Assembly: GCA_963457665.1 (NCBI GenBank) | Contig: OY735231.1 | Coordinates: 35,380,837-35,444,836, forward strand | Reading direction: 5' to 3' | Length of the DNA: 64,000 bases | Origin: Thysanoteuthis rhombus | Lineage: Eukaryota; Mollusca; Cephalopoda; Oegopsida; Thysanoteuthidae | Shown: one piece after another, positions 1 to 33,899 of the stretch | Numbering within the stretch: position 1 is the stretch's first letter | How the letters are laid out: the number at the start of each line of letters is the position of its first letter | Program-made: the position numbers and the translations under genes | Notes under the pieces: generated by a model | What the model was told of the DNA's origin: nothing | The model's input: only the letters and a program-made list of their open reading frames with translations | Databases searched by the model: none

Positions 1-1187
1 GTAACGAAAGAATGTCAGAGAAGTTTTTTTGTAAGTCTTTCATGTAGAGAGCATATCAAGATAGTGGTTGAACTTTACACGCATACACAGCATCACATCT
101 TCGAATAAAAACTGGGATTTGTTACTGGTGGTTCATTTTACCTCTATCATAATATCTTGCGTTTCACATTGTTGTAAAGTATCAATTTTTCATCGATCGT
201 CATCATTCGACTAAAAAACAGAACGTTTAGATACAATCAAATGAGTTTTATTTTTGCTTAAGTTCATGCTGAAGCCACACATCAAAGCCACTAACAAAAC
301 CAAGTTTCAACGCTTAATTTGGATATTCTGAGCATGTTGGCTATACATTGAGTATGTTGTATAATGTTAATTATTCTCAAGTAATATTTTGATTTTATTG
401 CCATCAACATCAGGTCTACTTGACTGCGTAACATCACTCGGCGAGAGATTTCCAGCACAAAACTTCTAGAATTATTCACAGTACCTTTTTCATAAATTGC
501 AACAAATCTATTCGTTTGTGTTCGGGTCGCATTTTTTAACTTTGAAGTATAACATACTCAATATTTTCTCACCTACACACTGATATGATAGTTGTCACAG
601 TACAATCGAAAACGATCTTTTTGAATAAAGTTGGTAAAACTAAACACTCCTAATACCATTTAACGACAGAAAACAGAACTAACATTTTAGTCAAACCGAT
701 CTATTGAAAAACATTTTCACCATAACAAATATTGAAAAAAATATTCTTTTTGACGATGTCTTTTATATGCTCTTTTCTTTTCTTTTTTTTCCAGCAAAAT
801 ATAGTAAATATAATTTGAAATAAAATTGAGATCAAATGCTACTTATTTGTGGTTAGAATAAGCTTTTGGATTGAAAGTTGAGTGAGTCTCTATACGACAG
901 TTACGGTTCAAAGTTTTTGGAATTCAACCATTTGTTATTTTGTCGAGGAGTCTCGCTTCCTTTTCAACCTTACTTAAAGGCCACACCAATTTGGCTAGAG
1001 GATTGAAATTTTGAAAATGTATTCCTCATTACGTATAGAAGAAAATTTTTTAAAATTTTTTGAAAATTTTAACTAAATAAGTTTTTAGTGAGGGGTTCAA
1101 TTTGCAGTATAAGTTTATTCTAAATTTCTCGCTTAGTTTGGGCCCGGCATTATTCACGCTTCTATTTATGCCTCCAAGGGGCGGCAG
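1..1187. other. No gene recognised
   Basis: AT-rich sequence with frequent stops in all frames. No splice-bounded exon, RNA gene or mobile-element protein is visible. It lies downstream of the 3' end of gene A. Confidence 0.5.
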
Positions 1188-1240
1188 AAGTAAATTATTC
1201 ATTGATCACCCCTTTTTCCAATTTCTAAATTGATCAGCCC
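1188..1240. repeat. Dispersed repeat family D, copy 1
   Basis: A block reading roughly TTATTCATTGATC, a T-rich stretch, then TTGATC recurs at about 6105, 33735 and 44425 in this window. The copies share the order of motifs but differ by many substitutions, as expected of an old interspersed repeat. Its class is not recognised. Confidence 0.45.
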
Positions 1241-1244
1241 AAAA

Positions 1245-1560
1245 TTCATCATCATCAGTCTTTTATCGTCTGTCGTTGGATATAGACCTTCCCCAGGATT
1301 CGCAACACCTCTCTATCGTGCACGTCGTGGAGCCAATATTTCTGAACCTGTCCAGTCCATCTCGCCTTCTAATATTCTGCCGACCTCGGCTCTGCATTTT
1401 ATCTCTGGGGATCCATGTCAGCTGTTTTTGCAACATATCCAGTCCATTGCCATTTGAGTTTCGTAATGGCTTCCATAAGGTCTCAAACCACTGTTTCTCC
1501 CAAATATAGAGTACTGTCTTGTGGTCTCTCCATGTGTATTTGAACATGATTCTCTCATGT
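1245..1560 (-). mobile_element. RTE-type LINE 3' fragment
   Basis: The minus strand encodes a broken C-terminal tail typical of RTE-clade (HmRTE-like) endonuclease-reverse transcriptases. Readable pieces include TWRDHKTVLYI, WIPRDKMQSRGRQNIR and SWGRSISNDRR, in two frames. The plus strand begins with the short CATCATCA tail that marks the 3' end of this family elsewhere in the window. It is 5'-truncated and frameshifted, so a dead copy. Confidence 0.75.
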
Positions 1561-3422
1561 AAACGATTTGTGAAAGAATGCCAAAATCAGATATGGCTGA
1601 CCATGTGTGAAAGGTCGAAGAGGCACACTGATTTTTATGAAGTTAAGTTGAATTAATGAACGGGGAGTAGCATTGAAGATTGAACAGGTTGGAAGAATCC
1701 GTATACATACTTTGCTCTGATGAGAATAATGGCTGATTTGATGCATGTTTCCAATTCTGATAATGTAAATACAGTAGAGATCACCTTCACAAAATGAGCA
1801 ATGATTTTTTATCCAATGACATTATCAGGAATTATAAGTTTAGACAGAGAAATGGAAACGACGCCGTGAATGACTCTTGTTATAAAATATTGATTACATA
1901 AAAGCATTTTTCAGAGTTATATCTGGAAATTATCTGATGAACTATCTACTGATGCTGAGCTATAAACTGCAGAATATCACCAACGGGTACATTTTGGTTA
2001 CTCTCAGAGGAAAAGATGTAGTAGCCCACTGTTGGTAAATTTGGGTCTTGGGAAAAGAAGGTGAATCTAGTTCACAGAAATGTGAATAAATAAAAAAAAG
2101 TACTCATGTCTATTCAAGACCGTGCTTAGATTGTTTTAATTCAATATTTTGTCGTGATGATATTTTCCATCGAAAATTACTTCGATTATGCGATGATTTA
2201 CGTCTGGCGACAGAGAAATCAAAACTCTTCAATCAAAAATCTTCCAAAAATAAAGCAGACGATATAGAAATAGGATTCGACGAAGAATAATGAATTTAAT
2301 GATCACCTAAATGAAAAAAAAAACAAAAAAAAAAAACCAAAACAAAAAAAAACTAGTAATACTCACTTTTTACTTAAGTATAGTGTAAATTTCACTGCGA
2401 GGATATCTGTTACCTGTGAAAGGTCAAGTGATGTCGCTTGAGTCATTCTCCTTTACCCCTAGGTAATGAGAGCTCATTCTGAAGCATTTCAAGGGGGAGA
2501 TGAAGCTTTTGGGAGCTTAAAATGACGTAACTTGATATTACCAACGATTGCAAAAGTATGTTTAAAATATTGAAACACTGTCAAATGCCAGGCAACACTC
2601 CAGTATAAATAATAATAGGAAACATGGCTTTTTTTAGATGAAATGGTTTTATTTGATCTAATGTATGAAAATAAGTGCAAAGTATATGAAGAAAAATATA
2701 ATCATAATGAAAATCAAGCCATGTTGACTTAGTTTTCAAACTTCTGTGAAGAGATACTTACAAAACTTGTTTATTGAGATAACTTAAAAACATGATTATT
2801 AGAAATGTGTCAACCATCAAAAAATATTTTGTATTGATAACTGGATGACTATCAGAGAAAAGCAGTTTATATCATTTGTCGTCTGCTCCATGCTGAAGAT
2901 ATTTTGATACTTTCAAATCAAATGACTGGTACACACGGGATGGTTGAGATTGGTCTCGTCTGTGTGGGTTGCTTTGCTAGGAATGAACTGAGTCGTCGGT
3001 ATATGAGCTACCATTTCCATTCACCATCTGGTTCTGTAAAAAGGAGACCTCCATCTTATCTTATGGATTGTACAGCCGAGAATGTTTTTGAATAGATCTG
3101 CTTCAGGATGGAAACGTTGCGTTAAGGAGCACAAAGAATGAATTAATTCGTCCGAACTACTCCTGGAAAGGTTTTTTTTTTCTTGCATATATAGTATATA
3201 TTCATTCGAACCTGTACATGTTTTCGATTTATGTACAGATTAATACAAGTTTATTCCATTTTTCAAAAGTTGACCGTTCCAGTAAAACATTCTGTAAGCC
3301 CAAAATGACGTGAAGCGAAATCGCAAGTACCATGATTTTATATTGTAAAATTATTTCGCTTTCTTAGACCAAAACAGCGATGACGATTCCATACTTGTTG
3401 AAGTCGTCAGATGGTGAAAGGT

Positions 3423-3426
<4 letters not shown>
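1561..3426. other. No gene recognised
   Basis: AT-rich non-coding sequence. Only short unsupported open frames occur (for example 2904-3095 plus) and none has splice sites or family features. Confidence 0.45.

Positions 3427-3464
<38 letters not shown>
3427..3464. repeat. (GA)n microsatellite
   Basis: An uninterrupted GA dinucleotide run of about 38 bases, directly readable. It lies about 300 bases beyond the stop codon of gene A. Confidence 0.95.
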
Positions 3465-3468
<4 letters not shown>

Positions 3469-3529
3469 AGAATTGTGCGTTCTGTTGTTTGTATGACTCC
3501 CCGCAAAACAAACGCTGATTGCTTTTCGC

Positions 3530-3535
3530 TTTATT
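3530..3535 (-). promoter_or_regulatory. Candidate poly(A) signal of gene A
   Basis: The minus strand reads AATAAA about 230 bases after the gene A stop codon at 3763-3765. It is the first canonical hexamer I noticed downstream. Transcript data are needed to confirm its use. Confidence 0.4.
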
Positions 3536-3762
3536 TTCCTGGAAGTGGAAAAGTTGCGCGAAGCAAATTTTCGAAAAGCGGGCTATACTTGTTCATGCAA
3601 GCCGTAAGAACCAAAATTTTGGCTCTGGACTAAATAAAAAAAAAAGATTAAAAAGAAAACACTAGAATTTGTTGTATGAAGAAATATAAAGGAAAATTCT
3701 CAGTATAGAACTTCCTACGGGATAAATTTTTTAGGAAAGTTACGGTTTTGTGATTGGCAGAA

Positions 3763-26512
<22,750 letters not shown>

Positions 26513-26614
26513 TTTTTAGTCTTGAATCTCCGGAAAAATTCTCTTTGGTAGATTGGAAGGAGTTCACTTGGAAGATCCCAGTCTGCGACAACACAACGTG
26601 TTTCGTTCTCGCTT

Positions 26615-26622
26615 CTTATATA
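26615..26622 (-). promoter_or_regulatory. TATA box of gene A
   Basis: The minus strand reads TATATAAG about 103 bases upstream of the gene A start codon, a suitable position for a TATA element followed by a roughly 70-base 5' UTR. Gene B has TATATAAA at a comparable distance. No clear initiator motif is seen for gene A. Confidence 0.6.
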
Positions 26623-26833
26623 CGCGCTAACCAGGAACTTCAAAACGAAGCTACGTAACCAATGAGATAATTTCAGAATCGGGAGTGGTGCCTTATCTGA
26701 AGAGGACTACGTGAAATTAGTTTCTCACAACGATTGGATACTATACGGCCGTTGTTTACTAAAGTTTGAATATTGGATGAAAGTAGTGAATCGAAAAAAA
26801 CTTTTAACTAATGCGTTTACTCAATTGCTTTCA

Positions 26834-27252
26834 TCGAAGAAATTAACAATTCATATCCAGCGATCTAAAAGAAGATATTGTTACCCGAAGAGCTTCCATC
26901 AAAGATATTAACCATTCATATTTACTGAACTTGTCCAAGTTTAGCAAAAATGAAAATTAGGAAGATTGTGTAGCACCGAGTGCTTCCATCAAAGAGATCC
27001 ATCATTTATATTCACCAGAATTAGCTTGACCCGGCAAAATTTAAAAGTAAAAAGATTGTGTTGCGCTCCCATCAAAGAAATTCACCATTTATATTCAGTT
27101 AACGTAGTTTAATTCGGCATAATTGTTAAGCAGGAAGATTGCGCTGCGCCATGTGCTTCCATCGAAGAAATTAACCATTTATATTTTCCAAACTCAACTA
27201 TGTCGGGCAAAAAAATGGAAATGAAGAAGATTGTATCGCACCTATCTTTAAA
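26834..27252. repeat. Degenerate 83-91-bp tandem repeat upstream of gene A
   Basis: Five imperfect copies begin ATCRAAGAAATTNACCATTYATAT, at about 26834, 26899, 26989, 27072 and 27162. Each carries AAGATTGT, GCRC and GTGCTTCC-like phrases. The array lies 210-630 bases upstream of the gene A TATA box. Confidence 0.75.
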
Positions 27253-27802
27253 GTGGTGAATTACTGCCTACCTTGAAATTCGGTTTTCGAAATATTGTTT
27301 TTTAAAACTTTGGTTCGAACACTGACTGATTTCTATGGTGATAAATGTACTACTATCTCAGTCAATGTTTTTTTTTTTTTTAACTTCGACGAAAGTCGAT
27401 AGATCAATGAATGTCAAGAAGTTTTTTGTTCAGTCTTAGCGTGAAGTTTTTACCTAAAACACAAACATATGCACAATTCTTGGATATAAACCACCTTGTA
27501 ACAAAGGTTTAGAAGACCAACCAGTGTCCATATTTAGAAAGTCTTTAAAAAAATCTTCCAACAGCTTTACATAATCCTTTTTCATAAATTGGAAGCAAAA
27601 AGTCGTGTGTTTTTTAAAACCTTAGTTCGAACGCTGACTGATTTCTATAGTCAGAAATGTACAACTACCGCAGTGAAAAGTAGATCATTAGAAATCCACT
27701 ATGTATGGTATTTGTCGAGAGTTGATGATAGGGTAATCTATTTTAAGATTTAAGGCCCAACTTCTGATAACTGACAACAAGAATCTCAATGGATAGAACA
27801 TG
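27253..27802. other. No gene recognised
   Basis: AT-rich sequence with a T run near 27367 and two related phrases (GGTTCGAACACTGACTGATTTC near 27310 and TAGTTCGAACGCTGACTGATTTC near 27621), showing an old local duplication. No coding signal. Confidence 0.4.
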
Positions 27803-28135
27803 ATTCTCAGTCCACAGCAGGGCTGTGGCTTACAGTTTCACACCAGTTGCCCAGCGGTTATCGTTGAAGGCTAAGTGACAGTAAGTGTCCTCAGGTCTTC
27901 AGCCCTCCTCTTATCTCATCTCTCCCTCACCTATCACAGCAGTGTTGTGGTTTGTACCTTCACTACCGTTTGGGAGTTTTTTTCCCCTTTCTCCTCTGTT
28001 AGGCCCCTGCTAACAGCTTGGGTCGTAGATCTTATATTTCTAACACTTTCCTCTGTGTTCATGCAGTTCTTAGTAGTGCTGTGGTCTATGCAGTCTCAAT
28101 CCTTCCTTTTATCCTCCAATCTCGCCCTCAGTGTC

Positions 28136-28191
<56 letters not shown>

Positions 28192-28400
28192 GGAATCTCA
28201 CACCAGTAGCCCGGTGGTAACCGCTGGAGTTTGAGTGACAGCAAGTCTCCTCAAGTCTCCAGCCCTCCTCTCGTAGTACTCATAGGTCGCAGTAATTCTG
28301 CAATTTACAGTTTCACACCGGTTGCCCAGTGGTTATCGCTGAAGGCTGAGTGACAATAAGTCTCCTCAGGTCTTCAGCTAACGTCTCCTCTCTCTCTTTC
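27803..28400 (-). mobile_element. R4/Dong-like LINE pieces with internal (ATT)n
   Basis: Read on the minus strand, a 3' UTR block (28400-28192, GACTTGAGGAGACTTGCTGT then ACTGGTGTGAGATTCC) runs into (TAA)n at 28191-28138. A 5'-truncated copy beginning in the end of the ORF (ACACTGAGGGCGAGATTGGA) follows, then its 3' UTR to about 27803. The head-to-tail arrangement through a TAA tract is repeated at 29.3-29.8 kb. Confidence 0.75.
28138..28191. repeat. (ATT)n/(TAA)n microsatellite
   Basis: Pure ATT run of about 54 bases between two R4-like LINE pieces. Confidence 0.95.
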
Positions 28401-28405
28401 ACCTA

Positions 28406-29291
28406 TCATCATCATCATCATCACATCATTGGTGTTTTTAGTCTTCGCAAATTCACAAGCTGCAGCTTTCAATGAAGATCAAGTGACAGCAAATGTCATC
28501 ACTACTACATCATATCACTCTCATTTGTTTTCTACACCCTTACACAGGCAAATTTCAAGTTCAGGCAAGTAAATTAATAATATGTCATAAAAAGTGCAGC
28601 CTGAAAATAATGAAATACGGCGTGCAAATTGGATGATAAATGAATGGATACTGCTCCAGTTGCAGCAAGTATTTTTCTGAGTGAAATCATTTGAAACTTG
28701 ACTGTCAACTGTCAATGAACTATACGTGTATGTCCGCACCTAAAGATAACGTCGATAACCTATAACGTAAGAATCCCCTTTCTCAAAATAATTAATCTTT
28801 TTTTCTCTTCTCGCCGACCGCCACTCCCCCCGATTGCTGGGTCTTTATCAGTAATCTCCACCAGAAAAATCCTGCACATAGCTGTAATCCTTACCGGGGG
28901 ATGGTTGGATGGGGGCTCAGGGATTCTGACGAAATGAACTTGACATCAATTCGTACCAATCATGCAAATTTTGGTCTGGTGGATATGAATGGAAAATCTC
29001 AAGAATGCTTATTTTTTCTCCTTCTCAAATTTTGACGGAATTAACTCCTTCTTCAGGCAATGCTAGAGAAATGCAACAACTTAAGTGATCTGAAACCAAA
29101 CTAATACAATACACTTGATGAAGTTTTCTCTCGGAATGGTGAGCATGGTTCCAGGTCATAGTTGAATTCCCTGCCATATCAGGGGCCGGCAACATGTAGA
29201 TGATTCAGGTGATCTCTTTGGGTTTTGGACCTTTCAGAAAATTTTTAAATCCTATGTATTATTGGCCATTGAGCAACCTGTTCAGTACTTC
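28406..29291. other. No gene recognised
   Basis: Starts with a short (ATC)n run. Pieces of the R4-like 3' UTR may persist near 28440-28510 (AATGAAGATCAAGTGACAGC). The rest is unassigned. Confidence 0.4.
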
Positions 29292-29292
29292 A

Positions 29293-29356
<64 letters not shown>
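29292..29356. repeat. (ATT)n/(TAA)n microsatellite
   Basis: Pure ATT run of about 65 bases, directly followed by the 3' UTR of an R4-like LINE in minus orientation. Confidence 0.95.
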
Positions 29357-29753
29357 GGAATCTCACACCAGTTGCCTGGTGGTAACCGCTGGAGTTTGAG
29401 TGACAGCAAGTCTCCTCAAGTCTCCAGCCCTCCTCTCGTAGTACTCATAGGTCGCAGTAATTCTGCAATTTACAGTTTCACACCGGTTGCCCAGTGGTTA
29501 TCGCTGAAGGCTGAGTGACAGTAAGTCTCCTCAGGTCTTCAGCTAACGTCTCCTCTCTCTTTCGCATATCATGACAGAGCTACGATTCGTTGCAGTCCTT
29601 ATATCTCTAGCACCTTCCTCAGTATCCGTGCAGTTCCCAGCAGTGCTGTGGTTTGTACGGTCTCTATCCTCCCCCTAATCCCGATCTCCTCCAGTCTCTC
29701 CCTCAGCGTTTTGGGGACAGTTCCTAGTGCTCCCACTACGACCGGTACTACCC

Positions 29754-29756
<3 letters not shown>
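29357..29756 (-). mobile_element. R4/Dong-like LINE 3' end, 5'-truncated
   Basis: The minus strand encodes RVVPVVVGALGTVPKTLRER, then LEEIGIRGRIETVQTTALLG and TARILRKVLEI with a stop at about 29599. This is the extreme C-terminus of an R2/R4-group protein. A 3' UTR follows that is nearly identical to 28192-28400 and ends at the (TAA)n tract at 29356. The ORF is open up to (TAA)n at its 5' side. Confidence 0.8.
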
Positions 29757-29817
<61 letters not shown>

Positions 29818-29842
29818 CATTATTATTATTATTATTATTATT
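29754..29842. repeat. (ATT)n/(TAA)n microsatellite
   Basis: ATT run of nearly 90 bases with one C interruption, at the 5' truncation point of the LINE copy at 29357-29756. Confidence 0.95.
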
Positions 29843-29889
29843 AACGCTCCCTTATTCAGGGTTGAGCACTCTTTAAGTGAGGTAACTTG

Positions 29890-30157
29890 TTCATTATAAG
29901 ATTATGCAATGCTCTTCCAACTTAAGAATAGAGTACTCTGGTGGATGGGGAATTCTGCGTGAATAAATACATCGCTTGATTTCAACCTTACTGACCGTCC
30001 AGTTCTGCGTAGGGCTGAGGTAATATGCCAGTCTCTGGGTCTGAAGCGAAGGTTCCGATCCTACCTCGTGATACTTGATTGGATAATGGATCGTCTATAG
30101 CCACACTGAAGAGTTGTAATTCAACGAAACGGCTGTCTGTGGATGACAAAATTATTC

Positions 30158-30160
<3 letters not shown>
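29890..30160 (+). mobile_element. Hammerhead-bearing short repeat, copy H3 (best preserved)
   Basis: Plus-strand copy homologous to H1 and H5 in reverse orientation: TGCAATGCTCTTCC, ACTCTGGTGGATGGGG, ATCGCTTGATTTCAACCTTA, CAGTCTCTGGGTCTGAAG, then the ribozyme near its 3' end. (TA)n follows immediately. The 3' GGATGACA is shared by all copies. Confidence 0.7.
30101..30142 (+). ncRNA. Minimal type I hammerhead ribozyme, intact core (H3)
   Basis: Order on the plus strand: CCACA (30101-30105, helix I 5'), CTGAAGA (30106-30112, CUGANGA box), GTTG and CAAC forming helix II around TAATT (30113-30125), GAAA (30126-30129), C-GGCT-G (30130-30135, one-pair helix III with tetraloop), TC (30136-30137, cleavage after C of the GUC triplet), and TGTGG (30138-30142, helix I 3', 5 bp with CCACA). 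All invariant hammerhead positions that I know are present. Minimal type I hammerheads with a tiny helix III are known from Penelope-like elements and animal retrozymes. Confidence 0.8.

Positions 30161-30227
<67 letters not shown>
30161..30227. repeat. (TA)n(GT)n microsatellite
   Basis: TA run turning into a GT run directly after the hammerhead repeat. Confidence 0.95.
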
Positions 30228-30228
<1 letters not shown>

Positions 30229-30526
30229 CAGTCATTTTCGCGTATGAAAAATCATCAAATCTTCGTTTTTCTGGACATTATTTTGAAGATGTAGATGATT
30301 TCTACTATAACTTACATGCTAAGATTTACGGAGGGCAATGGGAAACCACGATCTGCACACTGATAATTGTTTTCCCGTGAACCATTATTTGACTACTAGT
30401 CCAAAAGGGAAGAGTATACAACTAATGCATCCTCCTGATAGTCACCTGAAACATGGAACCCAACCATGATACTGACCCGTAACAGACTTTCTTTCGCCGA
30501 CACGGACGTTGTTGTCTTTTATCCAT

Positions 30527-30785
30527 TCATCATCATCATCATCATCATCAGTCCTTCGTTGGACATAGACCTTCCCAAGGATTCGCTACACTTCTCTATC
30601 ATGGGCGTTGCGGAGCCTGTACTTTCTGAACTTGTCAAGCTCGTTTCTCCATCTAATATTCTGTCGGCCTGGGTTGCGCATGTGATCTCGGGGGATCCAT
30701 GGTGTGAGTCGTGATGTCCATCGGTTGTCCGCCATTCTTGCAACATGGCCAGCCCACCGCCATTTGAGATTTTTCCATTAACCAT
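30527..30785 (-). mobile_element. RTE-type LINE 3' fragment
   Basis: The plus strand begins with six CATs. The minus strand encodes MLQEWRTTDGHHDSHHGSPE and ITCATQADRILDGETSLTSS, the frame-shifted version of the family tail also seen at 22966-23205. Confidence 0.8.
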
Positions 30786-31734
30786 TTAAAATTAGAGAAA
30801 GAAAAAAATCAACATTCCTGACCAAAGAAACGAAGAACAAATTTCCCTTAATTATCAAGTAAGATGGAACTGTTCAAAAGTCTAATTTTTATAAAATTAT
30901 TTCTGTTCACTCTAGTTTCACTGTATAATAAAATAATGGTAGATTCAAATCTGAAAAATGAGAAATAATTTATTTGTTGATATCATAATGTACTAATTGT
31001 TTTCGTTTTTTGTTTTTTTTGGAGAAAAGTTGTTGCTCCATGGTATAAAACATTTATATAAACACAACCACAATCAATAATTGAATAATTTTAGCATCAA
31101 CATTTGAAGTCAAGTAAAAAATTTCCATCAACGAATAAACATGGTCACATTCATGGAATCACGCGCGTTTTCCACTGAAAAATCCCCATCTGAAATAGAG
31201 TTAAAAATCATCTAAAAATAACCCGATTCTGGATAACCACTTGACCCTTTTTAATTTTTTATTTCTATTTTTGGAAGAGAAGCCTTTGTTGATATTTTGG
31301 GGCATTTTTGTTTGTTTGTTTGTTCCAGCGCTCTTGCTGTACAGCTTTGTGCACAGACTTGAAAAGTGGCATCAGTACCTCACTAGACCAACTGTGAAAA
31401 ATATTTTGGGGTATTTTTTGAGAAAGCTCTGTTGACCATTTCTGAGCCTTATTTTGGTCTTAGACATCCTATTATGACATCATTGGCAGCTTGTAAAAAG
31501 ATTGATCTGAAAAGATTCTTTCCGATGATGTCACACCTCTTAATGACATCACATCTTTCAATGATATGATCACACCTCTTTCTTCCTTCCTTCCTGTTTT
31601 TGTTGTTTAACGTGACTGAGACCACCAAATCGACCAACTGACCAATCGGGAACGCCTAAAAGAGATGTGGAGCCACATCTAAAATAAAACAAAATAGAAT
31701 TTCCTTCTAACAAAAAAGTCTTCGGGAAAATGTC
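30786..31734. other. No gene recognised
   Basis: AT-rich DNA with a related pair of phrases (GTACAGCTTTGTGCACAGACTTGAAAAGTGGC here near 31337) resembling intron DNA of gene A near 11890. This points to another dispersed repeat. No coding evidence. Confidence 0.35.
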
Positions 31735-31860
31735 AGCCGGCAAGGGGCCAGTTCGGCGAAATCCCATTTTGGCAAAAATAGTTTTCGATGAAGCATCTGC
31801 ATGACGAAATCGATGTCAGCTGACTAATTGAAATGGTATTTGACGAAAAGACCGGACATA
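31735..31860. mobile_element. Foldback/MITE-like repeat, copy 3
   Basis: It ends with GACGAAAAGACCGG, the inverse of the CCGGTCTTTTCGTC start of the copy at 16990, and contains ATGTCAGCTGACTAATTGAA like the copy at 21480. Confidence 0.45.
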
Positions 31861-31997
31861 CCGTTTCCGGAAATAGCATCCTGCGAACATTTAAGAGCTT
31901 GAACGAATTGCAAAGATACAGACGAAGAAATTACAAGCTGACGGATGCAAGAAGCTTACAGATGGCTACCACAAACATTTGGGCAGTCATTATTGTT

Positions 31998-32695
31998 CAT
32001 CTTCATCATCATCACCATCATCAGTCTTTTACCGTCCATTGTTGGACATGGACCTTCTTCAGGATTCGCCACACTTCTCTATCATGGGCATCGCAGAGCC
32101 AGTATTTCCTGAATCCGTCTAGTTCATCTCTCCATCTTGTTTTCTGTCGGCCTCGGTTTCTTATGTGATCTCTGCAGATCTATATTGTGAGTCGTGATGT
32201 CCATCGGTTTTCTGTCATTCTTGCAACATGGCCTGCCCATTGTCATTTGAGTTTTTAATAGTTTCTATGATATCACGGCAACATGGCCTGCCCATTGCCC
32301 ATTTCAAATAGATTCAATGACGTCTCTGATTTCCATTTTCTTCCTTACATACTGTGCTGTCTTGTGATCTCTCCATGTAAGGTTGAGCATGATTCTCTCA
32401 TGCGCAAGTTACATGGTTCTCAGTTTGTAGGTTTGTCTCTTGGTTAGGTTCCATGTTTCAGCTCTATAAGTGACTATCAGGAAGATGCATTGGTTGTATT
32501 CTCTTCTTTTCAGGATGATTGAGATCGTCTGGTTTTTGAAAGTTGAGATTGTTCTGCCGAAGGCTTGCGATCTCAAAGTGATTCTTCGCTTGATTTCCTC
32601 CTCTTTTGAGGTTCTCATGGAGATTCGTTGTCTTAGGTAGATGTAGTGGTCTACCTTGCCGAGTTTTGCATCTTTTATCTTCACAAAAAATACTA
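31998..32695 (-). mobile_element. RTE-type LINE 3' fragment, about 700 bp
   Basis: The plus strand begins CATCATCATCACCATCATCA. The minus strand encodes GKVDHYIYLRQRISMRTSKE, SQAFGRTISTFKNQTISIIL and FLIVTYRAETWNLTKRQTYK, then tail pieces in other frames. A local duplication of about 60 bases (ACATGGCCTGCCCATTG at 32226 and 32283) lies inside it. Confidence 0.85.
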
Positions 32696-33310
32696 TAGAA
32701 GAGCGTCAATGAAATATTATCAATTCTTCCTATGAAATTACTATATATATATTAAAACTGTGTTTTTGTTGAAATAATTTGGGTATCCCATTAGAACATT
32801 CTGATGATACAAATTTTGTTGATTTCTATTTATTTCTGGAAAGATTACACAGTCCAAAGCAGGAATTTAAGGGTACCATTTAAAAGTGCCGTAAGAACGA
32901 GTGTCGTGGCGTAGAGAGTTTAATTTGAACATATTTCGCTGGTAATAATGTTGCTATGCCGATTTTCATTCATCCAGCGTCCTGTGACGACCTCAATAGA
33001 TTGCTTTGTCTAGATAACGTAATAATTACGCATTAGTAGCATTTTTTATGTATGATGGCTGGGTTACTATACGTTTAGCGGAACAAGAAAGGTTGACATT
33101 TGGCGTACGCTTTCTTGCAGAACATTGATAAGTATTAAATGATCTTTTTTAAAAATTCATATCATATTTGCTACATATATTTACATGCTAAACAAAAGAT
33201 AGATTTTGTTTCTACTATGTTATTAAAAACCATCAACTAAAACCAAAAGCTAACGACGCAGGTTTCTTCAATTTTCAAGTAGGTCTGACTGACTGGCTGG
33301 CTGGCTATCT

Positions 33311-33311
33311 A

Positions 33312-33371
<60 letters not shown>
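33311..33371. repeat. (CT)n(TA)n microsatellite
   Basis: CT run turning into a TA run that abuts hammerhead repeat copy H4. Confidence 0.95.
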
Positions 33372-33372
<1 letters not shown>

Positions 33373-33472
33373 TCCACAGACAGCTGTTTCGTTGTATTAC
33401 AACTCTCCTGTGTGGTTATAGACAATCCATTATCCCATCCAGTTCCACAAGGCAGGATTGAAACCCTTGGTT
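33372..33472 (-). mobile_element. Hammerhead-bearing short repeat, copy H4
   Basis: On the minus strand it ends with CCACA, CAGGAGA, a perfect GTTGT-AAT-ACAAC helix II, GAAAC-AGCT-GTC and TGTGGATGA. The CUGANGA box has two changes, so cleavage is unlikely. Bounded by (TA)n on both sides (33371 and 33473-33498). Confidence 0.65.
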
Positions 33473-33734
33473 ATATATATATATATATATATATATATCA
33501 CATGTACATGCCACACAAATAGAGGTAGAGGGATGAAAATCTAAACATTTACCAATTATTATGTTTGGAAAAAAATGCGTTTTCTATTTTTTCATCCCCA
33601 CCCCCATAAAAAGGTTTTTATTTATGGGTTTGATTTAGTATGCTAAATTGGTCTATTTGTGTTCATGCTTGTTTTTTTGTTTTTCCAATTCAAATTTTTT
33701 AGTGTTCCCAACCCAACAAAAGACGAGAGAAATA

Positions 33735-33860
33735 GTTTATTTGCCGATCCCTTTTTTCAATTTTTAATAGATCACCCTCAGCATGATTCCTCGTGACGAC
33801 ATTGGTTATACGCATATTTCTATTGAGTGACTAACCAGATCTTTATGTGATCAGGAGAGT
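33735..33860. repeat. Dispersed repeat family D, copy 3
   Basis: Contains TTTTTTCAATTTTTAATAGATC, GACGACATTGGTTATACGC and GACTAACCAGATCT, matching the order of motifs at 6105 and 44425. Confidence 0.5.
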
Positions 33861-33899
33861 TGGTGAAAGTTTTGACCTGTTTATTGTATTAGGTTGTTT

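Noticed and set aside
2904-3095. 63-aa plus-strand frame
   Set aside because: Isolated, no splice or promoter context, no similarity recognised.
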